From positions 62,001-126,000 of the forward strand of contig NZ_BAET01000013.1 in NCBI RefSeq assembly GCF_000252165.1: DNA of 64,000 nucleotides, read 5' to 3'. Source of the stretch: Glaciecola punicea ACAM 611 (GTDB taxonomy: Bacteria > Pseudomonadota > Gammaproteobacteria > Enterobacterales > Alteromonadaceae). Position numbers and translations under genes: made by a program. Below are positions 34,281 through 44,114 of this stretch, piece after piece; the stretch's first letter is position 1, and every line of letters begins with the position of its first letter. Below the pieces are notes generated by a model, which saw only the letters and a list, made by a program, of their open reading frames with translations, was not told the DNA's origin and did not search any database.

Positions 34281-36917
34281 TCATACTTGTGTTAGCGTCT
34301 CTGGCTTGTCCAGCTTGTTCTTAATGAGCCTTTTGACTAAAACCTGCTGCTCTTGCGTTAGCGCTTTGCCTTCACTGTTACAGACAATAAACACATCTTC
34401 AGCACGCTCGCCAATGGTCGCAATTTTGGCCATTTTTAAAGTAATGTTTACATCAACGAACAAGTGTCCAATACGTGCTAGTAAGCCCGGTGCATCTAAG
34501 GCTTCTAGCTCTATGAGGGTGCTGTCGTCTTGGCTGGAATAAAATCTCACTTTAGTTTGCACGTTTAAGTGTTTCATGCGGCGCGACATTTTGCGCGAGT
34601 TAAAATGCGAGTGCCCGGGCTGTTTCAGCTGTTTTTGAATAGCCTTAACAAAATTATTAACCTGATACTCACTGCTTATGCGCTTGTTATCCTTATCTAG
34701 CACTATCATGCTGTCAAACACATAGCCGGTGGATGTGACCGATATTTGAGCGGCGTGTATTGAACAGTTTCTGCTGTCGATAACCGATGCAATTTGGGCA
34801 AATAGGGCGGGGCGATCTTTGCAGTATATGAGTAGCTCTGTGCCGCCTTTTGATGTTTTATTAGACGCGGCCACCATGAATTCGTCGTCGCCTAAGGCGC
34901 CTGCTTCGACTATTTGTTGCGTATGCCAAGCTATTTGTATCGGGCTAAAGCGGGCGAAATAATCATGATTATAATGCTGCCAAAGTGCGTGACAAGCGTC
35001 TAGATCAGCGTTGCTTTGCGTTAACAAATCTATGGCCTTTGATTTATAGTCCTGAATTCTATCGTTTAGGGTCATTTGACACTGCAGACCATTGTCTAAT
35101 GCTTTTTGCGTGAGCAAGTATAGCTCTCGCAGTAAAGACGCTTTCCAGTCGTTCCAAAGGCTGTGGTTGGTGGCGCGAATGTCGGCCAGTGTTAATACAT
35201 ACAATAAATCAAGCTGCTCTTGGCTTTTCACTAAGCCAGCAAAATCACGAATAACCTCGGGATCATAAATGTCCCGTCTTTGCGCCACGGTCGACATTAG
35301 TAAATGGTGCTTGACTAACCATGCAATAATTGCGGTGTTTTCTTTACTAATACCATGCTGGTCGCAAAAAACATACACGTCTTTTTCGCCCAACAAAGAG
35401 TGATTACCGCCTCTTCCTTTTGCGATGTCATGAAAAATAGCGGCGATAAAAATAAGCTGCGGGCTTTCCAAGTTGTTAATAATGCGACTGCAGCGAGGAA
35501 ACTGTTCTTGCTGAGTGTAGTATTGGCGTATATGTTTCACCAGTCGGTGAGTATGTTCGTCAACCGTGTAGGCATGAAATAAATCAAACTGCATCATGCC
35601 TACAATTTTATCCCATTCAGGCAAGTAAGACTGCAGTACACCGTGCTGATACATAACATCCCAGGCTAAATCAAAAAATTCAGGCTTAGACACCAGCTTT
35701 ATAAAATACGCCCTACATTCGGGTATTTGATGATAATACGCCGACTGAAACATTCTGCGTGCATTACGAAGCTGCTGTAGACAATCCGCATCTAGGCCAA
35801 CAATGGTAGGATGTTCACTAATGACATCCAAAAATCTTAAGATTTTAAGGGGTGATGCGAAAACGTGGGCATTAAGAGGCGAAATAAAGCCGTCGTTAAC
35901 GCAAAAATCATCGTTTATAACAACACGCTTTTTCACTTTTAGGTTTAGAATGTCTTGTTTGAAACGCAGCATCAGCATGCTGTTTAGCTCACTCACTCGG
36001 CGCACAATCCTAAACAAATGCTTCATCATTTTTTCCACGCCTGGCTTACCGTCTCCAAAGCCAATTAGGCGCGCTACATCGGGCTGGTAATCGAATAAAA
36101 GTCTGTTTTCGCTGCGCTTGGCTACAAGGTGAAGTGCAAAGCGTATTTGCCATAGGTTACTTCTGCATTCAATGAGTTCGGCATGCTCAAGCTCATTAAA
36201 ATATCCATGCCCGATAAGGGTTAAACCATCGTATTCTTTAAAATGTTTTTTAGCCACCCAGCCAATGGTTTGAATATCGCGCAAGCACCCGGGGTTTTCT
36301 TTGATGTTAGGCTCAAGGTTATAAGATGTGCCGTTAAATTTTGAATGGCGCAGACTTTGTTCTTCTAATTTAGCCAAGAAAAAGCTTTTACTCGACCAAA
36401 CTTTTTCACTATTCACTTTTTTGATTAGTACGTTGAAGGTGTCTTTACAGCCGCATAAAAGACGTGCTTCAACAAGATTGGTGGCAATTGTAATATCGCT
36501 TTTTGCTAGTTTAAGCGTTTCTTTAATGGTACGAACAGACTGACCAACTTCTAACTTTATATCCCATAAAAACGTAATAAGCACAGATATTTTTTCTTGT
36601 GCTTCTTGGCTAAGGGCTCTGTCGGTTAATATGAGAAGGTCAATATCGGAGTAGGGCTGCATTTGGCCGCGGCCGTATCCGCCTACCGCACACAAGCTTA
36701 AGGAGCTAACAAGGTCAAGTTCTTGCAGCTGCCACGCTTTGCACAGCAGTGCGTCGGTGAACCTTGCGCGCTCTACTACAAGCTCGTCTACGTGTATGTT
36801 TGAGAAGTTTTGTTCAAGCCATTTGAAACTGTCAGTAACGCAGCCTTTAAAGGCTGCTATTTCACTCACTGACGTAATGTCTTGCAGCCTATCAATAATA
36901 TTATTTAAATTTAACAC
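34281..36917 (-). CDS. glnD: Bifunctional uridylyltransferase/uridylyl-removing enzyme GlnD
   Basis: An 878-residue nitrogen sensor (E. coli 890) that uridylylates PII proteins at low glutamine and removes UMP at high glutamine. The domains in order are: nucleotidyltransferase with GGYGRGQMQPYSDIDLL (about 76-92), a linking helical domain, a metal-dependent HD hydrolase domain (FIAAIFHDIAKGRGG, about 490-505), and two C-terminal ACT domains (about 705-780 and 810-870; ALDAPGLLARIGHLF is recognisable) that bind glutamine. All key residues are present. It sits between map and a thioesterase remnant; the map-glnD pairing is common in gammaproteobacteria. Confidence 0.97.
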   Translation of the reverse strand: MLNLNNIIDRLQDITSVSEIAAFKGCVTDSFKWLEQNFSNIHVDELVVERARFTDALLCKAWQLQELDLVSSLSLCAVGGYGRGQMQPYSDIDLLILTDRALSQEAQEKISVLITFLWDIKLEVGQSVRTIKETLKLAKSDITIATNLVEARLLCGCKDTFNVLIKKVNSEKVWSSKSFFLAKLEEQSLRHSKFNGTSYNLEPNIKENPGCLRDIQTIGWVAKKHFKEYDGLTLIGHGYFNELEHAELIECRSNLWQIRFALHLVAKRSENRLLFDYQPDVARLIGFGDGKPGVEKMMKHLFRIVRRVSELNSMLMLRFKQDILNLKVKKRVVINDDFCVNDGFISPLNAHVFASPLKILRFLDVISEHPTIVGLDADCLQQLRNARRMFQSAYYHQIPECRAYFIKLVSKPEFFDLAWDVMYQHGVLQSYLPEWDKIVGMMQFDLFHAYTVDEHTHRLVKHIRQYYTQQEQFPRCSRIINNLESPQLIFIAAIFHDIAKGRGGNHSLLGEKDVYVFCDQHGISKENTAIIAWLVKHHLLMSTVAQRRDIYDPEVIRDFAGLVKSQEQLDLLYVLTLADIRATNHSLWNDWKASLLRELYLLTQKALDNGLQCQMTLNDRIQDYKSKAIDLLTQSNADLDACHALWQHYNHDYFARFSPIQIAWHTQQIVEAGALGDDEFMVAASNKTSKGGTELLIYCKDRPALFAQIASVIDSRNCSIHAAQISVTSTGYVFDSMIVLDKDNKRISSEYQVNNFVKAIQKQLKQPGHSHFNSRKMSRRMKHLNVQTKVRFYSSQDDSTLIELEALDAPGLLARIGHLFVDVNITLKMAKIATIGERAEDVFIVCNSEGKALTQEQQVLVKRLIKNKLDKPETLTQV

Positions 36918-36970
36918 GGATTTCCTTAAATTAATTGTCGATGAGGCAGCTATTTTGGTCCTGGCGATTG

Positions 36971-37765
36971 CTAACTATGATTTATAATTCTAGGGATAGT
37001 TTCGTCGTCACGATGGGTTAAAATTTCAACGCCCGTTTCAGTCACCAATAAGGTATGTTCCCACTGCGCGCTCAAGCTTCTATCTTTTGTGACCACAGTC
37101 CATTTGTCAGGCAGCATCTTAGAATGGCGCTTGCCGGCATTTATCATCGGTTCAATGGTAAAGCACATGCCTGCCACTATTTCTTCGCCGGTGTTAGGCT
37201 GGCCATAATGGACCACCTGAGGATCTTCATGGAAAGTAGCGCCAATACCATGACCACAGTACTCTTGTACCACAGAGTAATTATGATGTTGGGCGTGAGT
37301 TTGAATAACATGTCCTATATCGCCTAAGCGAGCGCCGGGTCTGACTAACGCAATGCCTTTATAGAGGCATTCTTGGGTCACTTTAATAAGACGCTCAGCC
37401 ATAATGCTGGGCTTTCCTACCACAAACATTTTTGAAGTGTCACCGTGGTAACCATCCTTTATTACCGTAACATCTATATTGACAATATCGCCGTCTTTGA
37501 GTTTTTTATCGCTAGGTATACCATGGCAAATAACATGATTCACTGACGTACAAACCGATTTTGGAAAAGGCGGATTGCCATAATGTAGCGGCGCAGGAAT
37601 GCAGCCCTGCACATCAACAATGTAGTTATGGCAAAGCCTGTCAAGGTGCTCAGTTGTTGCCCCTTTCACCACATGTTCGCCTATCATGTTTAACACTTCA
37701 CTGGCGAGTTTGCCTGCGAAGCGCATTTTCTCTATTTCGGATGCTGTTTTTATGGTTGCTGCCAA
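36971..37765 (-). CDS. map: Methionine aminopeptidase type I
   Basis: Removes the initiator methionine from nascent proteins. The start is placed at TTG 37765, with an AGAAGG site, giving 264 residues, the same as E. coli MAP. The frame is open to 37966, but the extra 67 residues are not found in the family. Metal ligands lie in DGDIVNIDVTVIKDGYHGDTS (two Asp), GHGIGATFHEDP (His), TIEPM (Glu) and the C-terminal QWEHTLLV (Glu); the substrate His is in VICHGIP. It is divergent from rpsB, the conserved map/rpsB arrangement. Confidence 0.96.
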   Translation of the reverse strand: MAATIKTASEIEKMRFAGKLASEVLNMIGEHVVKGATTEHLDRLCHNYIVDVQGCIPAPLHYGNPPFPKSVCTSVNHVICHGIPSDKKLKDGDIVNIDVTVIKDGYHGDTSKMFVVGKPSIMAERLIKVTQECLYKGIALVRPGARLGDIGHVIQTHAQHHNYSVVQEYCGHGIGATFHEDPQVVHYGQPNTGEEIVAGMCFTIEPMINAGKRHSKMLPDKWTVVTKDRSLSAQWEHTLLVTETGVEILTHRDDETIPRIINHS

Positions 37766-37970
37766 AGCTTTGCTGCCTTCTATTAATTGTATAAGCGTAT
37801 TATCATACAGTAGGACTAAGCATACAAGGTTAGGGGAAAAAAGTTTGTAATAAGCCCTTATAAATGATATAAAACGCGCGCTGTTTTCGAATACTATGCG
37901 TTTCACATCTTCAAAAGAAGAAAAAACGCTGACAATCGGGCAGTGAATAACTAAAAATTCACACACATTT

Positions 37971-38057
37971 CGACACTATGTCCGGGGTGTCGCTTTAAAC
38001 AGCGATCGGGGATAGGGGAATGTGGAGGCATAACCCCTACAATTAGGAAATACTATA
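37971..38057 (+). promoter_or_regulatory. Structured leader of rpsB (candidate S2 autoregulation site)
   Basis: Two hairpins lie in the short leader: CGACAC/GTGTCG (37971-37992) and TAGGGG/CCCCTA (38013-38039), the second ending just before the TAGGA ribosome-binding site. In E. coli, ribosomal protein S2 represses its own operon through a conserved structured leader. Which of these elements would be the S2 site is inference. Confidence 0.45.
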
Positions 38058-38783
38058 ATGGCAAACGTTTCAATGCGTGACATGCTCAACGCTGGTGTCC
38101 ACTTTGGTCACCAAACTCGTTACTGGAATCCCAAAATGGCGCAGTTCATTTTCGGCGCACGTAACAAAGTACATATCATCAACTTAGAAAAAACTGTTCC
38201 TTTATTCAATGATGCGCTTAGCTTTTTACAAAGTGTTGCCCATCGTAAAGGTAAAATTTTGTTCGTAGGCACCAAGCGTGCGGCGAGCGATGCAGTAAAA
38301 GAATCAGCATTAAGATGCGGTCAATACTACGTGAACAAGCGTTGGTTGGGCGGCATGTTGACAAACTGGAAAACAGTGCGTCAGTCAATCAACCGTTTAA
38401 AAGAGCTTGAAGCACAAAGCGCTGACGGTACTTTTGACAAGTTAACGAAAAAAGAAGTGTTATTGCTTAATCGTGAAATGACTAAGCTAGAAAGCAGCTT
38501 AGGCGGCATCAAAAACATGGGCGGCTTGCCTGACGTGATTTTTGTTATCGATGCAGACCACGAACATATTGCTATTACCGAAGCGCGTAACTTAGGTATT
38601 CCGGTTGTATCAATCGTTGATACCAACTCAAATCCAGACGGTGTTGATTACATCATTCCGGGTAACGACGACGCAATAAGAGCCGTGCAGTTATATACGA
38701 ACGCAGTGGCAGACGCCGTGTTGGAAGATCGTAACAAAGACATACTGGCACCAAGCGATGAATTCGTAGCTGACGAAGGTTAA
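38058..38783 (+). CDS. rpsB: 30S ribosomal protein S2
   Basis: A 241-residue protein, the length of E. coli S2 (241), required for binding of S1 and for initiation complexes. It begins [24 protein letters not shown] and contains [14 protein letters not shown] and the [19 protein letters not shown] signature near the C-terminus. It is the first gene of the rpsB-tsf operon, which is separated from map by a leader region. Confidence 0.98.
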   Translation: MANVSMRDMLNAGVHFGHQTRYWNPKMAQFIFGARNKVHIINLEKTVPLFNDALSFLQSVAHRKGKILFVGTKRAASDAVKESALRCGQYYVNKRWLGGMLTNWKTVRQSINRLKELEAQSADGTFDKLTKKEVLLLNREMTKLESSLGGIKNMGGLPDVIFVIDADHEHIAITEARNLGIPVVSIVDTNSNPDGVDYIIPGNDDAIRAVQLYTNAVADAVLEDRNKDILAPSDEFVADEG

Positions 38784-38810
38784 GTTAAGGCTTTATTTTA
38801 CATTTTGAAA

Positions 38811-38832
38811 GGAGACGTGAGTCTCCTTTTTT
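38811..38832 (+). terminator. rpsB-tsf intergenic terminator/attenuator
   Basis: A 6-bp stem, GGAGAC/GTCTCC, with a GTGA loop is followed by six T residues, 27 bp after rpsB. A partial terminator at this place adjusts S2 and EF-Ts output in E. coli. Confidence 0.85.
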
Positions 38833-38883
38833 AAACCCTTCCTTCATAAGCAGTGAAAAACATAAATTTTGAGGAATAAGACA

Positions 38884-39759
38884 ATGGCAGTGACAGCAGC
38901 ACTGGTAAAAGAACTACGCGAGCGTACAGGCGCAGGTATGCTAGATTGTAAAAACGCACTGGTAGAGACCGACGGCGACGTTGAGTTAGCAATTGAGAAC
39001 ATGCGTAAGTCAGGTCAAGCAAAAGCCGCTAAAAAAGCTGGCCGTATTGCCGCTGAAGGCGTAATTTTAACGCACGTAGTCGGCAACAAAGCAACGATGC
39101 TAGAACTTAACTCTGAAACTGATTTTGTGGCACGTGACGAAGGCTTTCTAGCGTTTGGCAACAAAATATTAGCAGTAGCCGCTGCGCAAAACATTAATGA
39201 CATTGACAGCCTCAATGCGGCTGACTTAGACGGCGTAACAATCGCAACAGCACGCGATACACTGGTGGCAAAAATTGGCGAAAACATTTCCCCACGTCGT
39301 GTTATTAACATCGAAGGTGAAAACCTTGGTGCCTACGTACATAGCGGTCGCATTGGTGTAATCGCTATCTTAACAGGCGGTGACGAAGACCTAGCAAAAG
39401 ACATTGCAATGCACGTTGCAGCGTCTAGCCCTGTGTACGTTAAACCGAGTGATGTGCCTGCACAAGTGGTAGCTAAAGAAAAAGAAATACAGCTTGAAAT
39501 TGCTATCCAGTCAGGCAAGCCTGCTGACATTGCAGAAAAGATGGTATCTGGCCGCATGCAGAAATTTACCGGTGAAGTTAGCTTAACAGGCCAGCCTTTC
39601 GTGAAAGACCCTTCAATGAGCGTGGGTGACTACTTAAAAAGCAAAAATGCAGATGTGGTCAACTTTGTCCGCTTTGAAGTGGGCGAAGGCATTGAGAAGA
39701 AAACCGAAGATTTTGCTGCAGAAGTTGCTGCACAAATGGCAGCGGCTAAAAAAGTCTAA
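38884..39759 (+). CDS. tsf: Elongation factor Ts
   Basis: Nucleotide-exchange factor for EF-Tu, 291 residues (E. coli 283). It begins [25 protein letters not shown]; the [10 protein letters not shown] motif, which inserts into EF-Tu, is intact. The ATG at 38884 is preceded by GAGGAA; a TTG five codons upstream lies on that ribosome-binding site and is rejected. Confidence 0.98.
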   Translation: MAVTAALVKELRERTGAGMLDCKNALVETDGDVELAIENMRKSGQAKAAKKAGRIAAEGVILTHVVGNKATMLELNSETDFVARDEGFLAFGNKILAVAAAQNINDIDSLNAADLDGVTIATARDTLVAKIGENISPRRVINIEGENLGAYVHSGRIGVIAILTGGDEDLAKDIAMHVAASSPVYVKPSDVPAQVVAKEKEIQLEIAIQSGKPADIAEKMVSGRMQKFTGEVSLTGQPFVKDPSMSVGDYLKSKNADVVNFVRFEVGEGIEKKTEDFAAEVAAQMAAAKKV

Positions 39760-39818
39760 AATGACGTGGTTTTGCAAAAAACATTCTTTTGTAAAACAGC
39801 CTGTTCATATACACTATT

Positions 39819-39845
39819 AAGCATCTCAAATGAGGTGCTTTTTTT
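39819..39845 (+). terminator. Terminator after tsf
   Basis: A 9-bp stem, AAGCATCTC with GAGGTGCTT (one G-U pair), has an AAAT loop and is followed by a run of T residues. It separates tsf from pyrH. Confidence 0.9.
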
Positions 39846-39868
39846 ATAACTAAAGGAAAAAACTGCGC

Positions 39869-40618
39869 ATGAGTGTAAGCCCTAAACTCGCCTATCGTCG
39901 GATCCTATTAAAATTAAGCGGTGAAGCGCTTATGGGCAATGAAAGCTTTGGCATAGATCCCAAAGTCCTTGATCGTATGGCTGAAGAGATTAAAGAACTA
40001 GTAGAACTAGGTATTGAAGTTGGCCTTGTGATTGGTGGTGGTAATTTATTTAGAGGTGAAGGCCTAGCAAAAGCTGGCATGAACCGCGTGGTAGGCGATC
40101 ATATGGGTATGTTAGCCACGGTGATGAACGGTCTCGCCATGCGCGACGCTTTGCATCGCGCGTTCGTAAATGCAAAGCTAATGTCAGCTATTCCTCTTAA
40201 CGGCGTATGCGATTCGTACAACTGGACCAACGCCATCAAAATGCTTAAATCGGGCAGAGTGGTTATATTCGCGGCAGGTACCGGCAACCCTTTCTTTACC
40301 ACTGACTCTGCTGCATGTTTACGCGGGATTGAAATTGAAGCAGACGTGGTCTTAAAAGCGACTAAAGTAGACGGTGTTTACGATAGCGATCCGGCTAAAA
40401 ATCCTGAGGCTGTATTGTATAGTCATTTGAGCTACAGCGAAGTGTTAGAAAAAGAACTTAAAGTAATGGATTTAGCTGCATTTACCCTTGCGCGAGACCA
40501 TAGCATTCCAATTCGCGTGTTTAATATGACCAAACCAGGTTGCTTAAAACAGGTGGTGTTGGGCCAATCGCAAGGTACACTTATTTGTCATACCAATTCA
40601 TCTGAGGCATTAAGCTGA
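39869..40618 (+). CDS. pyrH: Uridylate kinase
   Basis: Hexameric UMP kinase of the amino-acid-kinase family, 249 residues, making UDP for RNA, DNA and UDP-sugar synthesis. KLSGEALMG near the N-terminus, [29 protein letters not shown] and the ATP-binding [15 protein letters not shown] and [13 protein letters not shown] segments are intact. AAGGA precedes the ATG. It lies between tsf and frr in the conserved order. Confidence 0.97.
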   Translation: MSVSPKLAYRRILLKLSGEALMGNESFGIDPKVLDRMAEEIKELVELGIEVGLVIGGGNLFRGEGLAKAGMNRVVGDHMGMLATVMNGLAMRDALHRAFVNAKLMSAIPLNGVCDSYNWTNAIKMLKSGRVVIFAAGTGNPFFTTDSAACLRGIEIEADVVLKATKVDGVYDSDPAKNPEAVLYSHLSYSEVLEKELKVMDLAAFTLARDHSIPIRVFNMTKPGCLKQVVLGQSQGTLICHTNSSEALS

Positions 40619-40697
40619 AGTTCGACGCATTGCGCTCGTACAACTACGTAAAAATAGTGTTAATATAAAATGAAATTGTCAGTAAAGGTTGTTAATT

Positions 40698-41255
40698 ATG
40701 ATTGATGAAATAGAACTTGATGCGCAAGACCGCATGGAGAAAAGTGTTGCGGCACTAAAAACACAGCTAGCTAAAATCCGCACCGGTAGAGCCCACCCGA
40801 GCCTACTCGACAGCATCATGGTTTCTTACTATGGCGCTGACACCCCGCTTAAGCAATTAGCCAACATAGTCGCCGAAGACAGCCGTACCCTAGCGCTGTC
40901 GGTATTTGACAAAAGCGCTATTCAAGCCGTTGAAAAAGCCATTATGCAATCTGATTTGGGGTTAAACCCAATGAGCGCAGGGGCCTCAATTCGTGTTCCT
41001 TTGCCGCCGTTAACAGAAGAACGCCGTAAAAGCTTAATAAAAGTGGTGCGCAACGAAGTAGAGCAAGGCCGCGTAGCCGTGCGTAATATAAGACGTGACG
41101 CTAACAGCGATATTAAAGATTTACTAAAAGATAAAGACATTAGTGAAGATGAAGCCAGAGCGTGCGAGGAAAACATACAGGTACTTACCAACGATCATAT
41201 TAAACATATTGACGGTACACTAGCCGACAAAGAAAAAGAATTGATGGAAGTCTAG
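40698..41255 (+). CDS. frr: Ribosome recycling factor
   Basis: A 185-residue factor (identical in length to E. coli RRF) that, with EF-G, splits post-termination ribosomes. [41 protein letters not shown] and the [11 protein letters not shown] segment are clear. ATG 40698 gives the family N-terminus; an in-frame TTG three codons upstream is less likely. uppS begins four bases after the stop. Confidence 0.97.
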   Translation: MIDEIELDAQDRMEKSVAALKTQLAKIRTGRAHPSLLDSIMVSYYGADTPLKQLANIVAEDSRTLALSVFDKSAIQAVEKAIMQSDLGLNPMSAGASIRVPLPPLTEERRKSLIKVVRNEVEQGRVAVRNIRRDANSDIKDLLKDKDISEDEARACEENIQVLTNDHIKHIDGTLADKEKELMEV

Positions 41256-41259
41256 TCAG

Positions 41260-42060
41260 TTGGCTAAGCCTGAAGGTCAATCAATTGACGCTGGTCAAGC
41301 GCTTGATAAAATCCCGCGTCACGTGGCTATTATTATGGATGGTAATGGCCGCTGGGCCCAGCAACAGGGTAAATTACGCACTTTTGGGCATAAGGCAGGC
41401 GTTGACGCTGTTCGCTCTGCGGTCACCTTAGCCCGTAAAGTCGGTATTAAATCACTCACACTGTTTGCGTTTAGCAGTGAAAATTGGCAGCGACCCAAAG
41501 ACGAGGTAGGGGTGCTCATGCATCTTTTTTCGTTGGTATTGCGCTCTGAAGTTAAAAAGCTTAATAAGAACGATATTCGTCTAAAAGTAATTGGTGATAT
41601 TTCGGCCTTCGACCAAAAGTTACAGGAGAAAATTAAGAAAGCAGAAGCGCTTACCGCCAGCAATAGGTCGTTAAGCTTAAATATTGCGGCGAACTTTGGT
41701 GGTCGCTGGGATATTATTGACGCCACACGCCGCATTGCGCAGCAGGTAAAACAAAACGATTTAAGTATTAGCGATATTACCGAAGATCTTTTCAATCGCC
41801 ATGTTAGCACTGCTGGCTTACCTGAGCTCGATCTGTTAATTCGTACCGGTGGCGACCACCGCGTGAGTAATTTTTTATTATGGCAGTGCGCTTATGCTGA
41901 ATTTTATTTCAGTGACGTGCTGTGGCCTGATTTTAACGAAGATGTTTTCAACCTAGCTATTGCAGATTTTGCTAGTCGTCAACGCCGTTTTGGCTTAACT
42001 GGCGCACAAATCATGACGCAAGACGACAACGATAATAATAATGAGAGCGTCATATGTTAA
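41260..42060 (+). CDS. uppS: Undecaprenyl diphosphate synthase
   Basis: Cis-prenyltransferase making the C55 lipid carrier for peptidoglycan and surface polysaccharides. It has 266 residues from a TTG start. The catalytic Asp27 lies in IIMDGNGRWAQQ; SSENWQRP and the C-terminal DLLIRTGGDHRVSNFLLWQCAYAEFYF are typical. In that last motif His-Arg-Val stands where E. coli has Gln-Arg-Ile. Its stop overlaps the cdsA start. Confidence 0.96.
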   Translation: MAKPEGQSIDAGQALDKIPRHVAIIMDGNGRWAQQQGKLRTFGHKAGVDAVRSAVTLARKVGIKSLTLFAFSSENWQRPKDEVGVLMHLFSLVLRSEVKKLNKNDIRLKVIGDISAFDQKLQEKIKKAEALTASNRSLSLNIAANFGGRWDIIDATRRIAQQVKQNDLSISDITEDLFNRHVSTAGLPELDLLIRTGGDHRVSNFLLWQCAYAEFYFSDVLWPDFNEDVFNLAIADFASRQRRFGLTGAQIMTQDDNDNNNESVIC

Positions 42061-42917
42061 AACAACGGATCTTAACCGCTTTAGTGCTTGCACCGCTGGC
42101 TTTAGCAGGTATTTTGTTTTTGCCAATAGAAGGCTTCAAGTATGCTGTCGCAGGCATTATTTTACTGGGTGCCTATGAATGGGCTAATATGTCGGGGATT
42201 ACTACGCGTATAATTAAGTGCTGGTTTGCTATTTTCATTGCAGGCATTTTTGCGGTGCTAATTGTAAGCGTTGACGCTAGTCAAATTTGGGTACAAGGCG
42301 AATTAAATCCGATTTATAAGGCAATATTGCAAATATCTGCTGTTTGGTGGTTAGTCTCGCTGTTCATGATCCTTGCCTATCCGCGCTACAGCAGTTTTTG
42401 GAAAAACAGCCGCAGTATCAGAGGCGCCTTCGGCATACTCACGCTTATCCCCACGTGGGTGGCCATTGTAAGTTTACGTACTAGCTTATACGATATCGAC
42501 CCATTTTACGGCGCTTCATTACTTTTTTATGTACTAGGTATTGTATGGGCCGCCGATATTGGCGCCTTTTTTGTAGGGGTTAAATTTGGCAAGCACAAAC
42601 TACGCCCGAATGTGTCGCCGGGGAAAACCCTCGAAGGTTTATTAGGCGGTGTTACGGCCTCATTAGCCATTATTGCGTTTGCCGCTTTACACTACCAAGT
42701 AGAGCCTGCGCGTATTTTACTACATGTGGTAATTGGCGGCTTAACCGTTGGCGTGTCTGCGCTAGGTGATTTAAACGAGAGTATGTTTAAGCGCTGTGCT
42801 GGCATTAAAGACAGCGGCAGGCTATTACCAGGACACGGCGGTATTATGGACAGAATTGACAGTTTAACCGCCGCATTCCCCGTATTTGCCTTTTGCTATG
42901 TTGTGTGGATGGTCTAG
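42054..42917 (+). CDS. cdsA: Phosphatidate cytidylyltransferase
   Basis: Membrane enzyme forming CDP-diacylglycerol from CTP and phosphatidate, 287 residues with about eight membrane segments. The CDS signature SVKGCKDMGRLLPGHGGIMDRIDS of E. coli corresponds here to MFKRCAGIKDSGRLLPGHGGIMDRID near the C-terminus, and the WAADIGAFFVG motif is present. It is translationally coupled to uppS (7-bp overlap) and precedes dxr by six bases. Confidence 0.96.
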   Translation: MLKQRILTALVLAPLALAGILFLPIEGFKYAVAGIILLGAYEWANMSGITTRIIKCWFAIFIAGIFAVLIVSVDASQIWVQGELNPIYKAILQISAVWWLVSLFMILAYPRYSSFWKNSRSIRGAFGILTLIPTWVAIVSLRTSLYDIDPFYGASLLFYVLGIVWAADIGAFFVGVKFGKHKLRPNVSPGKTLEGLLGGVTASLAIIAFAALHYQVEPARILLHVVIGGLTVGVSALGDLNESMFKRCAGIKDSGRLLPGHGGIMDRIDSLTAAFPVFAFCYVVWMV

Positions 42918-42923
42918 GTTTTT

Positions 42924-44114
42924 ATGCAATACCCTCAACAAATCTGTATTTTAGGGGCCACAGGCTCCATCGGTACGTCTACTTTAGACGTTATCTCAAG
43001 ACATCCTGATAAATTCAAAGTGTTTGCTTTATCGGGTATGAATCAGTTAACTAAATTGGCTGAGCAAATCCGTACCTTCGTGCCTAACTATGCCGTAGTA
43101 AAGGACGCTGCGGCGGTTAAGGAACTCAAGCAGATTCTTGGTGCCAGTATCGGCAAAACAACACTGTTGCATTCCAAACAAGGTCTTATTGATATTGCCA
43201 GTGCGTCAGAAGTAGACTGCGTTATGTCGGCTATTGTGGGCGCGGCGGGTCTATTGCCTACTTTGGCCGCGGTCACCTCCGGTAAGCGTATTTTATTAGC
43301 AAATAAAGAAGCCTTAGTCATGTCGGGCGAACTGTTTATTAATGCGGTGAATAAACACAAAGCACAGTTAATACCTATAGACAGTGAGCACAACGCTATT
43401 TTTCAGTGCTTGCCGAGTGATTTTATTTACGGTGATAAACAAGCAAGTGGTATTTCTCACCTGCTACTAACGGGCAGCGGTGGTCCATTTAGAGAGCTTC
43501 CTTTAGCCCAATTCAGTCATGTCACGCCGGCGCAAGCCTGCGCTCATCCTAATTGGTCAATGGGTCAGAAAATTTCCATAGACTCAGCCTCAATGATGAA
43601 TAAAGGCTTAGAGTTTATAGAAGCGAAGTGGCTATTTGGTTTTAACGAAGACGATATTGAGGTGGTAATTCACCCGCAAAGTACTATTCACTCTATGGTG
43701 CAATATGTGGATGGTTCGGTAATTGCGCAAATGGGTAATCCTGACATGCGCACGCCCATTGCGCACGGTTTAGCCTACCCTAATAGAATTGAGTCGGGCG
43801 TGGGCCCATTAAACTTTGCTCAACTGTCTAACCTTAGTTTCTCCACTCCTTGCAAAAAGCGTTTCCCGAATCTTTTTTTGGCGATACAGGCAAGTAAGAG
43901 CGGACAAGCAGCAACCACTACCCTAAACGCAGCAAACGAAGTGGCGGTTGACGCTTTTTTACAAGGCAAAGTGAACTTCTCGCAAATAAACACGGTCAAC
44001 GATATGACTTTGCAAAAACAAAATACCAGCAGTCTAACCTGCATTGACAGTATTATAGAACATGATGCTTCAAGCCGTATTCTTGCGCATCAAATTATTA
44101 AGGAACTTGTCTAA
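42924..44114 (+). CDS. dxr: 1-Deoxy-D-xylulose 5-phosphate reductoisomerase
   Basis: NADPH-dependent first committed enzyme of the MEP isoprenoid pathway, 396 residues (E. coli 398). It has the nucleotide-binding motif GATGSIGTSTLDV, the LANKEALVMSG segment, metal ligands in PIDSEHNAIFQCL (Asp, Glu) and the later SMMNKGLEFIEAKWLF, and the flexible loop before GGPFRELP. It supplies the precursor for UppS encoded just upstream. Its stop overlaps the rseP start (TAATG). Confidence 0.97.
   Translation: MQYPQQICILGATGSIGTSTLDVISRHPDKFKVFALSGMNQLTKLAEQIRTFVPNYAVVKDAAAVKELKQILGASIGKTTLLHSKQGLIDIASASEVDCVMSAIVGAAGLLPTLAAVTSGKRILLANKEALVMSGELFINAVNKHKAQLIPIDSEHNAIFQCLPSDFIYGDKQASGISHLLLTGSGGPFRELPLAQFSHVTPAQACAHPNWSMGQKISIDSASMMNKGLEFIEAKWLFGFNEDDIEVVIHPQSTIHSMVQYVDGSVIAQMGNPDMRTPIAHGLAYPNRIESGVGPLNFAQLSNLSFSTPCKKRFPNLFLAIQASKSGQAATTTLNAANEVAVDAFLQGKVNFSQINTVNDMTLQKQNTSSLTCIDSIIEHDASSRILAHQIIKELV

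Noticed and set aside
36971-37966. A 331-residue methionine aminopeptidase starting at the longest ATG
   Set aside because: The extra 67 residues are not found in the family and a TTG with a ribosome-binding site gives exactly 264 residues.
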